This document shows positions 26,568 through 39,020 of a stretch of DNA of 64,000 nucleotides, piece by piece. The position numbers and the translations under genes are program-made. The first letter of the stretch is position 1. Every line of letters starts with the position of its first letter. The notes below the pieces were generated by a model. That model ran no database searches. It saw only the letters and a list, made by a program, of their open reading frames with translations, and was not told the origin of the DNA. The DNA is from Basidiobolus meristosporus CBS 931.73 (Eukaryota > Basidiobolomycota > Basidiobolomycetes > Basidiobolales > Basidiobolaceae): NCBI GenBank assembly GCA_002104905.1, contig MCFE01000282.1, positions 1 through 64,000 on the forward strand. The letters are read 5' to 3'.

Positions 26568-27735
26568 AACAGTTGTTACGTAATCCTTAAGTCACTGGTG
26601 CAGGAATTAGATTGGCCCAGCTTATTACAAGAGTAATTAGAGAACCAAGCCATTCCCTATAAGGTGGATGAAGATATCAAGCATATTTCTTGGATAAAGC
26701 CAGCAAACTTGTAGTACAAGATGAAACACCCTGACAAATTGTTGATGGAAGCACTTTTGCCTATTCCCCCTTTGCTGCCTGCTTGCATTTAATACACAGG
26801 CTAAACAAGAAATATGAACATTGTAGTAAGTGAAATCATGCCCAAGTTGCCAAATTAACCAAGGTAAACCACAGAGTTGCTGAACTTCTTCCCTTGGAGC
26901 CTGAAAGAGCATTGAAAATGGGGAATTGACTTCACTGGAAGACCTGTTGTTGCACTTTACCAGTAGCAAGTGAACAAGAAGTTGAAAATTTCTTTTACCA
27001 TGAGATTCTGATGAAGTTTGAAGTCCCTGTGGAAATTTTGTATTCTAAAGGAGCATGTTTATGACAATAATATTGGAAGCCTACCGGGAAATGCAGCTAA
27101 TCAAACACTTGCCAACCTTGACATATCCCATAGAACTCATGTGGTGCTGAGCTGTTTAATAGATTATGTGGGGAAATGCTGACCTAGTTTCTAAATGGGG
27201 CTATAAATATGCAGGAGAAGTATATTGGCCAAGCACTATAAAACTGCAGTGTAAGGGCACACAACTTTACCCAACAATTGCCTTTTTACCAAGTTTATTG
27301 ATGTGTACCAAAAAATCCAGGACATTTCACACAACTAATATTCACTAACAGCTTGGTGTATAAATCAGTCAGCATAGAAGACACCAACAATTGAAACAAA
27401 AACATCAGGAATTACAGGCCAAAATCTCCAAAAGTACCAACTAGCTAAAGGAGAGATTTAATAAGACTATATAACCAGAGGCTTTGATGGTTGGGAACTT
27501 TGTAATACTAAGAAATAACACTATGAGAGAGTTTGAGCAACTATGGATTGGACCAATCACAATCTTTATACCGTATCCACTTGCCACATACAATTAGTAG
27601 ACAAAGAAGAAAATATCCAAGAGAATTTAGACAGATTCATGCTACCAAGACCTACTGACAATGCTGAAGCATTAAGATACTGGTATCAAAAGAAAAAGGG
27701 TTCTGGATAATCTAATCAGCTTTACTAGCAAAGAG

Positions 27736-28102
27736 GGCTATGATACTCTGCTTGAATGTCTAAGTTTGATTGGTTTTGAGTTAAATCATTTAGAACTGTG
27801 TATAGCCTCCCAATGCATCAGTTTTTTATATCAGATCAATAGCTTTAGTCACTAGATCAATTGGCAGATCCTTATTGGACAAAAATATATGTATCAGGTA
27901 AGATCTATTTGGGTCAAGATGATGCAAGTGAATGATTGATTAGCCTTAACATACATCAGGAAATATTACTATTCAGCCAGTGGTCTGCAAAATGCATATA
28001 TAAGCTGTTGGAACTTCCATAGAGATCAGATCAGGTCTTGGCAAGTACAATACCAGCTAAAGTTCCTATTCCCCTCTAACTCTATCATCAAGACCTGTAA
28101 CA
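27736..28102 (+). repeat. 3' LTR of gypsy A1
   Basis: Follows integrase and a purine-rich AGCAAAGAGGGC; ends GACCTGTAACA. Matches family A LTRs along its length with many substitutions. Confidence 0.75.
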
Positions 28103-29467
28103 CCAGAATTGAGATATTTGCAGAAGAACTTTACAGTAAAAAAGCTGGTAGAGTTGCTAATGAAGTGATATTGTGTCCACTTTACAGCCTACAAGACAGA
28201 ACAGTGCCACTGATGTTCACTATGGTGTAGGAGAAGGCAATCCGACCTTAGACTATGTCAAATGAAGATATCTTCACTGAAAAGCTCCAACATGATAACA
28301 AAGCAGAGAAAACTAAAGATCAGGCTTTCTTTGGCACAGAAAGGCACACCAAAAAGAAGGGAAAGCAAAAGATTCAAAGAATACAAGGTTGCTGCAACTA
28401 CTTTACTAAGCCAGAGCACTGGGCTACAGAATGGAGAAGAAACAACCAGATAAAAGACAGAAACCAGAGTAGGTAAACCATATCATTACTGATCAAACAG
28501 TAACTTGTAACAGCACACAAGAGTGTTAATATTTGCTATAGCAAATGATAAACTGACTCTAGAGCATCACAGTATAATTTTAGTATCAAGGAGTGGTTTA
28601 GTAGCTATAGGATTATTCCTGTAACAAAGATTTCTCTGAGAGACAACATTGCTCTGGAAGCTACTGCATATGGGCCAACACACCAAAATGTGAGTAATTT
28701 TTCAGGGGCAAAGACAGCAAGAATAGCTAACGACCTACTATCAGTGATCAAAGCAACTATTCAGATACTGAAATAGGTTTTTACCTAGACAAGCTGCTCA
28801 ATGTTGAGTGAAAATGTACCAAATTTAGCTTTGTATTCAAAGATTGCCATATATATAAGTTGCAACCCAAGATCATTTTAATTGGGTATATTAAAACTGC
28901 AGAAGTTGTTGGAACTAACAGGGAGCATGATATCACAGGATAGGACATATATTGTTAATCACCATAATATTGACTATTGTGCACTTTGACATATGTGGGC
29001 CCAAGAGAAAATTGGTCTATGGAGCCAAGTGATGCTGTCAAATATATATTGATTACAAGACAACATATTTATGGTGTACTTTTTCAAGACATAGGATGAA
29101 GCTGTAGAGAAGTTCAAGCCCTCAAAGAACATGGAAGAAGCACACACTGAGCTGATATTGAAGGTATTTTAAAGCTATAATTGAAGAAAGTACAGCTATA
29201 AGGTGTTTGCAAAGTATTACTCAACTACTTTGTAATTTATGGACTTTAGGTCTTTGGGTAAATCTGCTTCTAGCACAGTATACACCAAGAATAGATGCCT
29301 AAAAGTAGCACTGCATAGCTCTATACTCTTGGATGCATATACAAGCAGAAAACCAGACCTCCAGCACTTCATGATTTTTAGTAGTTATGTAATGAGTCAC
29401 AACTCTGACAAAACACAATCAAAGTTGTAGCCAAAAATTGAAAAATGGATGTTTCTTGGCTATTTTG

Positions 29468-29802
29468 TGTTGTAAAAGTTTGTAATTCCACCTAAATATT
29501 CATCTAACTTGGTCACTTATATCATTACCTTCAAATTCTAGAGAATACTGACCATATTTACTTAAATATTTTCACCAAAATACCAGCCACCCTGAACATG
29601 AATACTCTCAAAGTTGTCCAAATAGCCCTGGACTTTGCACACATGTTCTTAGGACCTTCCTTAGCCTATTCTACATGTTTACTGTATCAAGACCATGTAA
29701 AAGTATAAATACTACTTTTACATTCAATAATGCATTCAGCAAACATCACATAATCTACTTGTCCTTCCAACCATTTCCAATATCTCCAAGACTCTTACAA
29801 CA
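29468..29802 (+). repeat. Solo LTR, copia family C, nested in copia B
   Basis: 335 bp, TGTTGTAAAAGTTTG...GACTCTTACAACA, inverse of 51989-52337. Flanks TTTTG/TTTAG are a near-perfect 5-bp duplication, and the copia B FLGY...TKGYK motif is continuous when it is removed. Confidence 0.88.
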
Positions 29803-31125
29803 TTTAGAAGATACTAAAGGTTATAAAGGGTACAAACACAAAACTTAGAAGTTAATCAAGAGCATGGATGTTGTATTGGAGGTAAATTCAAATCAGAACA
29901 CATTGAGATCATTGGCCAGCTGCTTTATAACTCAATCACCACTAACAAGACAGAATGTATTTAATTCAGCTAGATAAAGAGGAGATTTTCACCAGTTCTG
30001 GATCAGGGCAGATTATCCTAGTTAGGAGATCTACAAGATTATGAAATGCTCCTGGATCTTTGTGGCAGGCATTAAATCAATATGAAGATGCTAATATTTT
30101 CTTATGTGCTAAACCTCAGAAACTGGAGCAGGTAATGAAAAGTCTAGATGCTGCAATGAGTGAACAAGCCATCCAGTAGGAGCACCAATTACTGATCAAG
30201 GCAAAAGTGTGGGAACAGGTAAATTTACCAAATTCAAGAAAGGCACTGGATTGCTGATGTGTATGCAAGATCAAGATATCCTGAAATGGTACTATTGATA
30301 TGTTCAATGCTAGATTAGTAGCTATAGGCTCTTCCATATTAAGAGATGAGACTCCAATGGAACATAGGTGCTAATAGCCAAATCTCACTCTGTCAGGATA
30401 GTTCGTGCCCTGTAAACCGTACAGAGTTTATATCTACACCAAATGCATGTCAAAATTGTGTATCTAAGTGAGGAGACCATATTTATGATATATTGCCAAT
30501 TTTTAATTCAGCAGGCCCCTGTAAGGTATGCAGACTCAACAAATTGCTTCATGGGCATAGGCAGTCACCTAGAGCATTATGAAACATTACTGACATATAT
30601 CTAGAGGAAATTAGGCTAATTTGTATTGCTGCATATTACCATATGTATGGGACACAGCTTAAATAGAAAATTAATCTCCTTGTACCTTGAGTGGACAACC
30701 AGATACTAGTTACAGGTTACCTGAAGGCACTTATTTTGACAAAATCTGACCTTTTCCATGAGGATGAGAATGAAGGCCTTGGAAATGAAGCTATTTTCTC
30801 TGGAGTGAAGTCATACTTAGACATATGTATACAAGCAATTGTACTGAGTTGACCTGAGTACATCAGAAGCATTCTAGATGCTTCAAGAAGGAACAATGCA
30901 GGACTGCAACAACCACCATGGAAAACAACCTAAAATCAAGTAAATCTTAGTCAATTTGGGTGAAAGCAGCTGAAATATGAACTAGAACTTTCCCTGTCAG
31001 TCAATGATTGATAACCTGAGGTCCTTGATAATATCTACTGGGTCAAAATAGCAGTAGGAATAATTAGCCAGTTCATGCAGAGTTATAGATCTGACCAAAT
31101 TGTAGCATACAAGCAAATCTTCAGA

Positions 31126-31474
31126 TGTTAACAGTCTTGATATAAGAGTTGCAGAGGTATAAGGAGTTTAGCTGAAAATGTATTCACTAAAACTTGAACT
31201 CTTCCTAATTGAGATTCCAGCAGCTCCTTGCATCCATTTTGCCATATCAATTGCTGCTTAATTGCATTTCCCTTTGCAGACTGTGGTTGATGACTCATTT
31301 GATTGTACCCTCATCACCCATTTAAATGCTTCTAAGTATGCCTATTTCTGTGTGGTAAGGATCTGCTGAATAATCCTAATGATTTAATAAATAACACTCA
31401 TATAGGCTAAAATAAATTAATTGATTTCACTATAGACTGATCTTACATTGATAATCTGCCAATGGAGCATAACA
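31126..31474 (-). repeat. Solo LTR, gypsy family A, nested in copia B
   Basis: TGTTAACAGTCTTGATAT...GGAGCATAACA; copia B RNase H sequence continues on both sides. Confidence 0.8.
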
Positions 31475-32227
31475 CAAATATTTGCAAGGTACCATAAAAT
31501 TGGTTCTGCAGTACCCTGGAGCAGTTCAAAGGCATCTATTTAATGGTTGAAATGATTCAGATTGTGTTTGGCATTGGATTGACAGATATATTGCCACTGG
31601 GTGTGTATCTCTTTATGCTGGTGCATCTATTAGTTGGAGTTGCAAGAGCAAACCAGCTGTGTCAGAACCAGGCATATATATTCACAACATCAGCTTGGGA
31701 GGGAAGCTGAAAAAAATAATTCAGTAGAGCTCATTACTACCAAACTTACAGAATGGTTGCAAATATACTGATAAAACCTTTAGCTAGGCCATGGTTTTAG
31801 AATCCCAGAGAGATAAAGCAAATAGTAAATTATTTAGGTGAGGGGGAGTGTTACAAAACTGGGCCATCTGGTATCATTTGGCATCATTTGGCAGCAGGAG
31901 ATTTGATGAGCAATGCTGGATTATTCTTAGTACTGTAGGACTCATTCACAACCTTGATCTTGCCACCTTCTTTCAGTTCTACGATCCTATGAGTATTCCT
32001 TAATAATCAAGAAGAAATATGTATTTTTACAAAATTTTATGTGTCAGCCCTGATGCTGTGGCAGAATGCTCCAGACTATTTAGAAACTCTCCTAACTTAG
32101 TTTTACAGTGGTTTTACCTCAACAAAAGTATCAATAATGAGCTTTTTCATGATTAAACAACAGTTTGACTATTATTACAACTTATTGATAAATTGCTGGT
32201 ACTCAAAACACCACTTAAAGTGCAACA

Positions 32228-33230
32228 TGATTTACTCATTTTATATACATCTTACAAACATCAACATGATTGCTGTCACATCCGTCAGTAATATGCAATG
32301 AATATGTAGAAATACTCAGGAGTACTTGGCCTACATATTCCCATTCCTTGTTGGATTCTATTACTCTTACACATATGCTCTCCATGTGCACATCTGCCTA
32401 AGTATTTTCAAACACTTCCTGACTGTGCTTCATGGGCTAACTCATCACATTGCAGCAATTCAACTGTAGTAGTACCTGCAACTTGATTTGTGTTTCTTTC
32501 TGCCCATAAATTTGCTCTGTAGAAAACTCCCAAAAGATGAGCCAAGGTTCAATGGTCTCCACATGCCAAGAAAGATGAAGTGAAGAATAGATGGAGTAGT
32601 TGCAGAAATTTATGTGTTGAGCTTAATATATGGATTCAAGCTGCCCAATTTTTTTACAAACTCCTTGCATTAAAGCTGTTAGCATTTCAAGTTGGTATTG
32701 ATGATATTCTTGTGGATAAATATTCCTAAAATGTTAACTTGTAATCCTGATGCTACCAATGTACTTTAGGGAGAAATTGCTTCAGTAGACCATTTCAACA
32801 AATACACATCCAGCTCATCCATTCCTTGCATTTGTATCTTTGTATATGTGAAAGAATACTGACTGGAGACTGTGAGAAATACTAATGGTGGCAGATATTC
32901 TGTAATATCCTGCTGTTTCTTACAAATTTCTCCAGTATCCCATAGGGCTCATTGGGCTTGAAACTCACCAGGTGTAACTTGGTTATCCGTGTATAAAAGT
33001 TGTTGAAGTGCAGGTGCTTTGCTCCTAGATGAAAGCTTTTTCTCCAACAGATTAGCTCAATCTTAGTTTCTTCTGTGTTTGATTGATTCCACTTACTGGC
33101 CATGGGATAATAGCTTGCTAACTTTGCTACCAATACATGCTGTCTTCTGTGCATTCTTGCTGTGGAATGATGATGTTCTTAGTGCTTATGTTTGGATGGT
33201 AGTAATGTGCCTCTCTTGATGTATTAATCT
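32228..33230 (-). pseudogene. Tnp2 transposase remnant, copy 5 (C-terminal and middle parts)
   Basis: Nucleotide and frame matches to copy 2 (e.g. 32882-33154 corresponds to 3627-3914). Truncated at 33231 by a family B LTR fragment; the partner ORF follows on the plus strand from 33400. Confidence 0.6.
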
Positions 33231-33400
33231 ATTTGGTATCTTTCAGCAGCTAAGCACTCACTTTACAGTTCTGGACTAGTCAAAGTCACTATGGGGCTAG
33301 TTTATAGCCCTAACTTTGCCACTCACTTTCACACCTATAATCCTATGATTATTTCTCTATAGTTAAGACCACATTAGCACCTTTGCCCCCACTATTGTAT
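33231..33400 (+). repeat. Partial LTR, copia family B
   Basis: Shares CAGCAGCTAA, GGACTAGTC, GTCACT and CCTATGATTATT blocks with the 5' half of LTR B. Its 3' half is missing. Confidence 0.6.
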
Positions 33401-34040
33401 GGTTCCCAACCAAACCTCACCTCTGACGGCAGCAGAAGAATGGTTAAGCAACAGCTTGCTTTACATTCAGTGCAACAAGCATGGCTACATCCAAAAAAGG
33501 ACATGTTAGCAGTGTACTCACTGAAGGTAATAATGCAGACTCCTCAGGCTTTAGTCAGGTAGGCAGTTGAGAACCTCTGCAGAGTCACAAGCTGACCATT
33601 ATGCTCAGGCAGATGAGATTGTAACAAATGCAGTACCCTCAGTTGAAAACCAGCAAGTAGCCACCATAAAATCACTACCACCCATAATAGCAGCTATGTT
33701 GTCAGCTCCTACCAAAGCATTAATAAAGCAATAAGGTGCAGTGGCTGATAGGATAGAAGCAATGGCCCAGAGAAGTCAGGAAATAGTCCAGAAACAGGAT
33801 GAGCAGATAATACATGTAGGGCAATCAATATCCCAGGTAGAGAAAGCAGTATGTTTGCTGCAAAGAAGGAACTCAAGTAGCTCAATGTTACAGGCAAAAC
33901 TGAGCCATTTCCAGTTGTAACAGCAGAGGAGCACCATACAGTCAAACAAGTTTTGGGCCAGCATTGGTATGCTAAGAAATTATCTTAAGAATAGCAGAAG
34001 CTATCAAAGGCAGAAGAACAAGGGTCTTATGGCTAAGAAC

Positions 34041-35233
34041 TGTTGTGTTGTATTATGATTAGTTTGGGGCTTGTTCTACAATGTAAAGGCTAACCAACAA
34101 TATACAACAACCTCCAGTATGCTAATTCTGAAATAGTTTATCAGGCGTTTGATATACCAATAGAAGATATAACTTTCACTAATATCCTCAATCTTAGGCT
34201 CAAAATATACTGTAGGCAGTGTTTATCACTTCTACAGCAGTGTTCTGACCTTCTGTCAACTAATGGGCTTATTCACTTTTATAGTAACTTTTCCTTGTTT
34301 GGAAGTCACTTTCCTCTCTGAGAGAATATTTCCTAATATGGAAATTCTGAACTCCCCTTTAACCTAAAGGGGTGTGTTGTAGAATTCTCCAAAGGGGTCA
34401 TTAGACCTAAAGGGGTGTCTAAAGGGGTGTCTTTAGAGTAAAGGTGCTTCTTGTAGTGGTCACTAATGTGGACTTTACACTAAAGGGGTGCCTCAAGAGG
34501 CTTCTTTAGAGTGAAGGGGTTTCTTAAAGTGGTCTCTAATGGGGCTTTTTAGAGGGGACTTTTCCAACAGAAAAGCGGTAGTTTCTTGTAGTACTTAGAT
34601 TGGATTCTTGTGAGCTTTGCAGTATCTTTACTGATGTAGTACCAATCAAAGTCAGAATACTCAACAGTGCAAGTAATGCAGGGGAAGTCATATAACCTTT
34701 AAACTTGTAATTGCAGTGTGGAGATTCTGGAAAGAGAGGCTCTCCTTTGTTTTTCAGCTGGGGAAGTGATATATATGAGTTTTTGAAGGATCAAAGTTTT
34801 TGGGCAATTGCGCAAGTTATACAAGTGATACAAATTTAAAATCCTGCAGTGGCACAGATTGGACATAGGCACAGCACCTGTAAGAGTTTCATGGGATTTG
34901 ATTGGCTGGTTCCAGAGTTACATGCAATCAAAGTCACCATAGTAATCCTAGCAATAGAGACCTAGCATATGTAATAATTGAATGCTTTTGGTCATAACTC
35001 CTTAAGTAGTGCTTCAAATGAGCTGTAATTTGAAACATGTGTTGGCTAGTGCTTGTTCTGAATGACATGATATTCTTGGGTGGATTGATTGTCACGGTCT
35101 AGAGTATTTGTCCTTCAGAGTTTTAAATTCTTGGTCTTTCACCTGTATGTTACCATAGCTAAAGCAAAATAAAGTAATGCACGCAATATTGGTTTTGAGA
35201 TGTTGTATTAATGGAATACCTTCCATTACCACA
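34041..35233 (+). mobile_element. Solo element D (LTR-like, 1193 bp) with 4-bp duplication
   Basis: TGTTGTGTTGTATTATG...CCATTACCACA, flanked by GAAC at 34037-34040 and 35234-35237. Partner ORF sequence reads through when removed. Contains a TAAAGGGG-repeat block at about 34365-34560. No coding capacity seen, and TG...CA ends fit a solo LTR of an otherwise unseen element. Confidence 0.85.
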
Positions 35234-36449
35234 GAACCAGCGGCTTCCTCCAGAGCCTGTTACAAGCAGGGTCAAAAGCACTAGACAAGCGTCACAGAGA
35301 TGTTAGGTAGCTGGAACAGTGCCAATTAGGGACAAGCAGGCAGTCATAGATGCTTCAGTACAACATGTATCAAGGAAAAAGCATAGTACCACTCAAGAAG
35401 CACGCATTCAAAGTAGCAGTGATGGACCTGCAGAGATAAAAGCCAGCAGCCTTTACAGGAGCCCATCATAACCACAGTTGAGAGCTCAGAGCAAGCAGAA
35501 AAGAAATGTTGGGTTGCCAGGAGAGTGCCAGCAAGGGACAAGCAGGCCGAAACAGATGCATCAGAGCAGAATTTATTAATGAGAAAAGATAGTTCATTAC
35601 AACCAGCACTCAGAGAAATTAGTAGTGAAAGACCTGGAGTGATGAAGGAAAAGGTAAAGGGAAGAATGTCTACCCAAGCCTGAGATAGGGAGGCATGAGA
35701 AAAAAGCTGCAGTTCTTGCCAATTAATGCTGTAAGCCTGGAACAAGCTGAATCCCATCATAGCCAAGATGATTACCCACAAGAAAACAGCTGTCTTCACT
35801 ATAGTTGGAAGTGCAGTCAGTTGAGCTACACTCCAGCATGGTAGATGAGTGTACAGAAACAGACAATGTGTCTACCACAGCCTCCACATCCTCCATTGTT
35901 TACAGAATAGAGATCCCACTGACAGACAAGGCTACAATGTCAAGGACTCAAAAGGCTATCACAATGCCTTCTGTGGAATTTTAGAACATTAGTAGGCACA
36001 CCAAGAGGTTGCAGTACTTCTTCAAGAGCAGTGCTCAAGAAAATGTACTTGAATATTGCAAGGATTTATTGGAAAGACTGGCAGATGAGGTGCTAGACCT
36101 TGCAGTGCTGGCTGAAGACCAGGATGTGTGGGAACCAGTGAATTAACAGTGGCACAAAGCCATTGGGTTCCCACCAAAGTTGTGGAACCAGAGTGTTACA
36201 GTAGAAATACTTATTGAGTGGTGAATTTCAGTAGAATTGCTTGTTGAGTGTGGGGTTGGGCTTAATGTTAGTGTAGGATATATGGACTTGTATAGGTCAA
36301 TACATTTGGTAACTGAGGTACAACAGAAGTTTCAACAGAAATAAATCAATTTGTATGCATGAAAGGTAAGAGATACAGTTGAATCAGGAAGTAAGGAGTG
36401 TGAAAAAGAGGCAATAGCCAATCAATGCACACAAGTGTAGGAGGTGATA

Positions 36450-37648
36450 TGTGGTAATGGAAAGTATTCCATTACTACAATATCTCTAAACCAATATTGC
36501 ACTCATTTCTTTATTTTGCTTTTTGCTATTGTAACACACAAGAGAAAGATCAAGAATTTCCAACTTTGAAGAGCAAATGCTCCAGACCCTGACAAGCAAT
36601 CCACCCAAGAATATTATGTCATACAAAACACGTAGTTGCCAACACATGTTTCAAATTACAGCTCATTTGAAGCAGTACTTAAGGAGTTATGACCAAAAGA
36701 GTCCAACTATTATATATACTATGCCTTATTGCTAGGATTACTATGGTGACTTTAATCGCGTGTAACTTTTTAACCAGCCAATCAAATCACGTGAAATTTT
36801 CACAGGTGCTGCGCCTATGTCCGATCTGCGCCACTGCAAAACTTTAGCTTTGTATCACGTGTATTGCTTGCGCAATCGCCCAAAAACTTTGATCCTTCAA
36901 AATTTTCATATATATGACTTCCCCAGCTGAAAAATAAAGAGAGAGCCTCTCTTTCCAGAATCTCCACACTACAATTACAAGTTTAAAGGTTATAAGACTT
37001 CCCCTGCATCACTTGCACTGTTGAGTATTCTGACTTTGATCAGTACTACATCAGTAAAGAGACTGCAAAGCTTACAAGAATCCAATCTAAGTTCTACAAG
37101 AAACTACCACTTTTCTGTCGGAAAAGTCCCCTCTAAGAAACCCCTTTACTCTAAAGACCCCTTTAGAGACCCCTTTAAGAAACCCCTTTACTCTGAAGAA
37201 GCCCCTTTAGGCACCCCTTTAGTGTAAAGTCCACTTTAGTGACCACTACAAGAAGCCCCTTTACTCTAAAGACACCCCTTTAGTCTAAAGACCCCTTTAG
37301 AGACTTCTACAACACACCCCTTTAGGTTAAAGGGGAGTTCAGAATTTCCATATTAGAAAATATTTTCTCAGAAAGGAAGGTGACTTCCAAATAAGGAAAA
37401 GTTACTATAAAAGTAAATAGGCCCATTAGTTGACAGAAGGTCAGAACACTGCTGTAGAAGTGATAAACACTGCCTACAGTATATTTTGAGCCCAAGATTG
37501 AGGAAATTAGTGAAAGTTATATCTTCTATCGGTATATCAAACTCCCAATAAACTATTTCAGTATTAGCATACTGGAAGTTGTTGTATATTGTTGATTAGC
37601 CTCTACATTGTAGAACAAGCCCCAAACTAATCATAATACAACACGACA
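36450..37648 (-). mobile_element. Solo element D, least decayed copy
   Basis: 1199 bp, inverse of 34041-35233, flanked by GATA at 36446-36449 and 37649-37652. Retains a cluster of CpG sites at 36755-36885 that is lost in other copies. Ten exact CCCCTTTA octamers lie within 37141-37324; an apparent 68-codon frame (37021-37227) is the translation of that array. Confidence 0.88.
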
Positions 37649-37860
37649 GATAGAGTGTCTGGGATCAGAAAGTAAGCAAGTTGGCAGGGAACCAATCAAA
37701 AGCCACTTATATATTGTTGTGATGAAGAATTTTTACCAGGTTTTTTGTGAAATCTGGGGTGCAATTATTTTCAGTGGTCTCTGGACAGTGTCCTCATAGG
37801 ATCAGTACCTCTTAGTCACAGGACTTTAACTTTGTGATGGCCTTTTGATGGGATCATTAC

Positions 37861-39020
37861 AGTAATTTCTCATAGAGTTTGGCAAGTAGGCAAGCTGGTC
37901 ATAATGCCCTGGCAGGTGGGAATGTAGTAAATACCGTACAACAAGTAGAAGACCACCAAACAGGTATCATGACATCACCACTACCAGTATGAGCAAGCAT
38001 ATTGTAAGCTAATACCAAAGCATTAATGAGGCAATTAGGTGAAATGGCTAAGTTAGTAGATGCAATAACCTAGAGAAATCAGGGAGTTTTCTAGGGCAGG
38101 ATGTGCAGATAATATATGTATAACAATCAATATTGCAGGTGGAGAACACAGTGCTTTGCTGCAAAGGAGTAACTCAAATAAGTCAATAGACTTGTTTCAT
38201 TGGATAGTGCCACATAGTGCCAGCCTGATTATGGTGCCGGATCAATCTGGCACTCTACGGCACTATCTGGCACTGTAATTTCTACCATGATGCCAGTGGT
38301 ATGATACAGTTACTGGTAATTTTACTCAATCTTACTTATGTTGCTCAGAATAGTGCTTTCCTTGCTTTATTTACTCTTCATAATGCTCCAGACACATTTC
38401 TCTCAGTGGATGTCTTCTTGTATGAACATACTGTGCATTAATAAGTATCCCACCAATACCATGGAAAAAATGTGTTTTGGTAGAAATGCATATTGAATGG
38501 TGAATTTAAACTAAGTCATTTGTTGAGGGTAAGGTTGGGCTTAATGTTTGTGTTGCATATAGGGACTTGTATAGATCAGTACAACTGGCAACTGAGTTAC
38601 AACTGAATACTAAGTGGAAGCAAACCAATTGGTATTCCTGAAAAGTGAGACTATTTGTTTGGTTAGGTGGTAAGATTGCAAAAAAGTGGCTGTAATCAGC
38701 TAGGGTACAAAACTGTAGCAGGTGACTGTGTGTCTGGGATCAGAAATTGAGAAAACTGGCAGAAAACTAATCAATAGCCACTTTTATATTGTTGTTATAA
38801 AATATCTTGGCCAAGTTATTTTTGTAATATGGGGTGTAGTTTTTTTATAGTCCTTGGACAATGTCTGCATGGCATCAATAGCTGTTAGTAATGGGATTAG
38901 ATCTTGCAATGGTTTCTTGAATGAATCATCACAGTTATTTTGCATTGGGTCAATACTGCTAACATCTTCAGAAAAGCTCTGGGACCATATACCTATCAAC
39001 ATGTAGCTCCAAATCCCCTA
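37861..39020 (+). pseudogene. Second partial partner ORF copy (copy 5) with hairpin fragment
   Basis: 37875-38185 repeats the middle of the protein (about 33560-33880), then a hairpin fragment (38189-38290), then the C-terminal region 38460-39000 matching 36200-36450 and 37660-37860. Degraded. Confidence 0.5.
38189..38290. mobile_element. Left-end fragment of hairpin element
   Basis: GACTTGTTTCATTGGATAGT after TA (38187-38188), then GTGCCA/TGGCAC-rich sequence. No right end found; extent is approximate. Confidence 0.5.

Larger units (their letters stand above)
17716..28102 (+). mobile_element. Ty3/gypsy family A element (A1), exploded by nested insertions
   Basis: Pieces in order on the plus strand: 5' LTR 17716-17936 (internally deleted); gag and protease 17937-18728 (VDSETLHKYISNN protease region at about 18500-18560); RT from 20839 (KIDLMSGHN; MSFGLTNALAIF at 21043; degenerate YLED at 21130) and RNase H (CTDASDYAIG at about 21574); RNase H end 26092-26275 (SLKYINQEG, NLVADALSK); integrase 26590-27400; 3' LTR 27736-28102. 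Insertions: gypsy A2 at 18729-20838, copia B at 21779-26091, foreign segment at 26276-26590. Stops and gaps throughout. Confidence 0.8.
28230..32227 (+). mobile_element. Ty1/copia family B element, plus strand, with nested LTR C and LTR A
   Basis: gag zinc-finger part 28255-28476 (CCNYFTKPEHWATEW), integrase core 29140-29440, continuation of the FLGY...DTKGYK motif across a solo LTR C (29468-29802), RT about 30380-30900, RNase H split by LTR A (31126-31474) and ending with the IADILTKP-like region near 31770. AGGGGGAG then 3' LTR 31849-32227. The 5' LTR is absent; upstream is the gypsy A1 3' LTR. Confidence 0.75.
33400..37860 (+). pseudogene. Partner ORF of Tnp2 element, copy 3, split by two solo D elements
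   Basis: N-terminal part 33400-34040, then middle and C-terminal parts 35234-36449 and 37649-37860, collinear with copy 4 inverted. Near 36000-36130 the frame reads LEYCKDLLERLADEVLDL and AEDQDVWEPVN, the clearest view of a conserved C-terminal motif shared with 49090-48950. Stops are common. Function unknown; see the copy at 48410-50590. Confidence 0.6.

Noticed and set aside
37021-37227. 68-codon ORF with repeated KPLYSKDPF-like units
   Set aside because: It is the translation of the CCCCTTTA array in element D and is not preserved in other D copies.
37141-37324. CRISPR-like or telomeric array reading of the CCCCTTTA repeats
   Set aside because: Octamers are irregularly spaced, sit inside a dispersed element, and recur at interior sites; neither CRISPR nor telomere.
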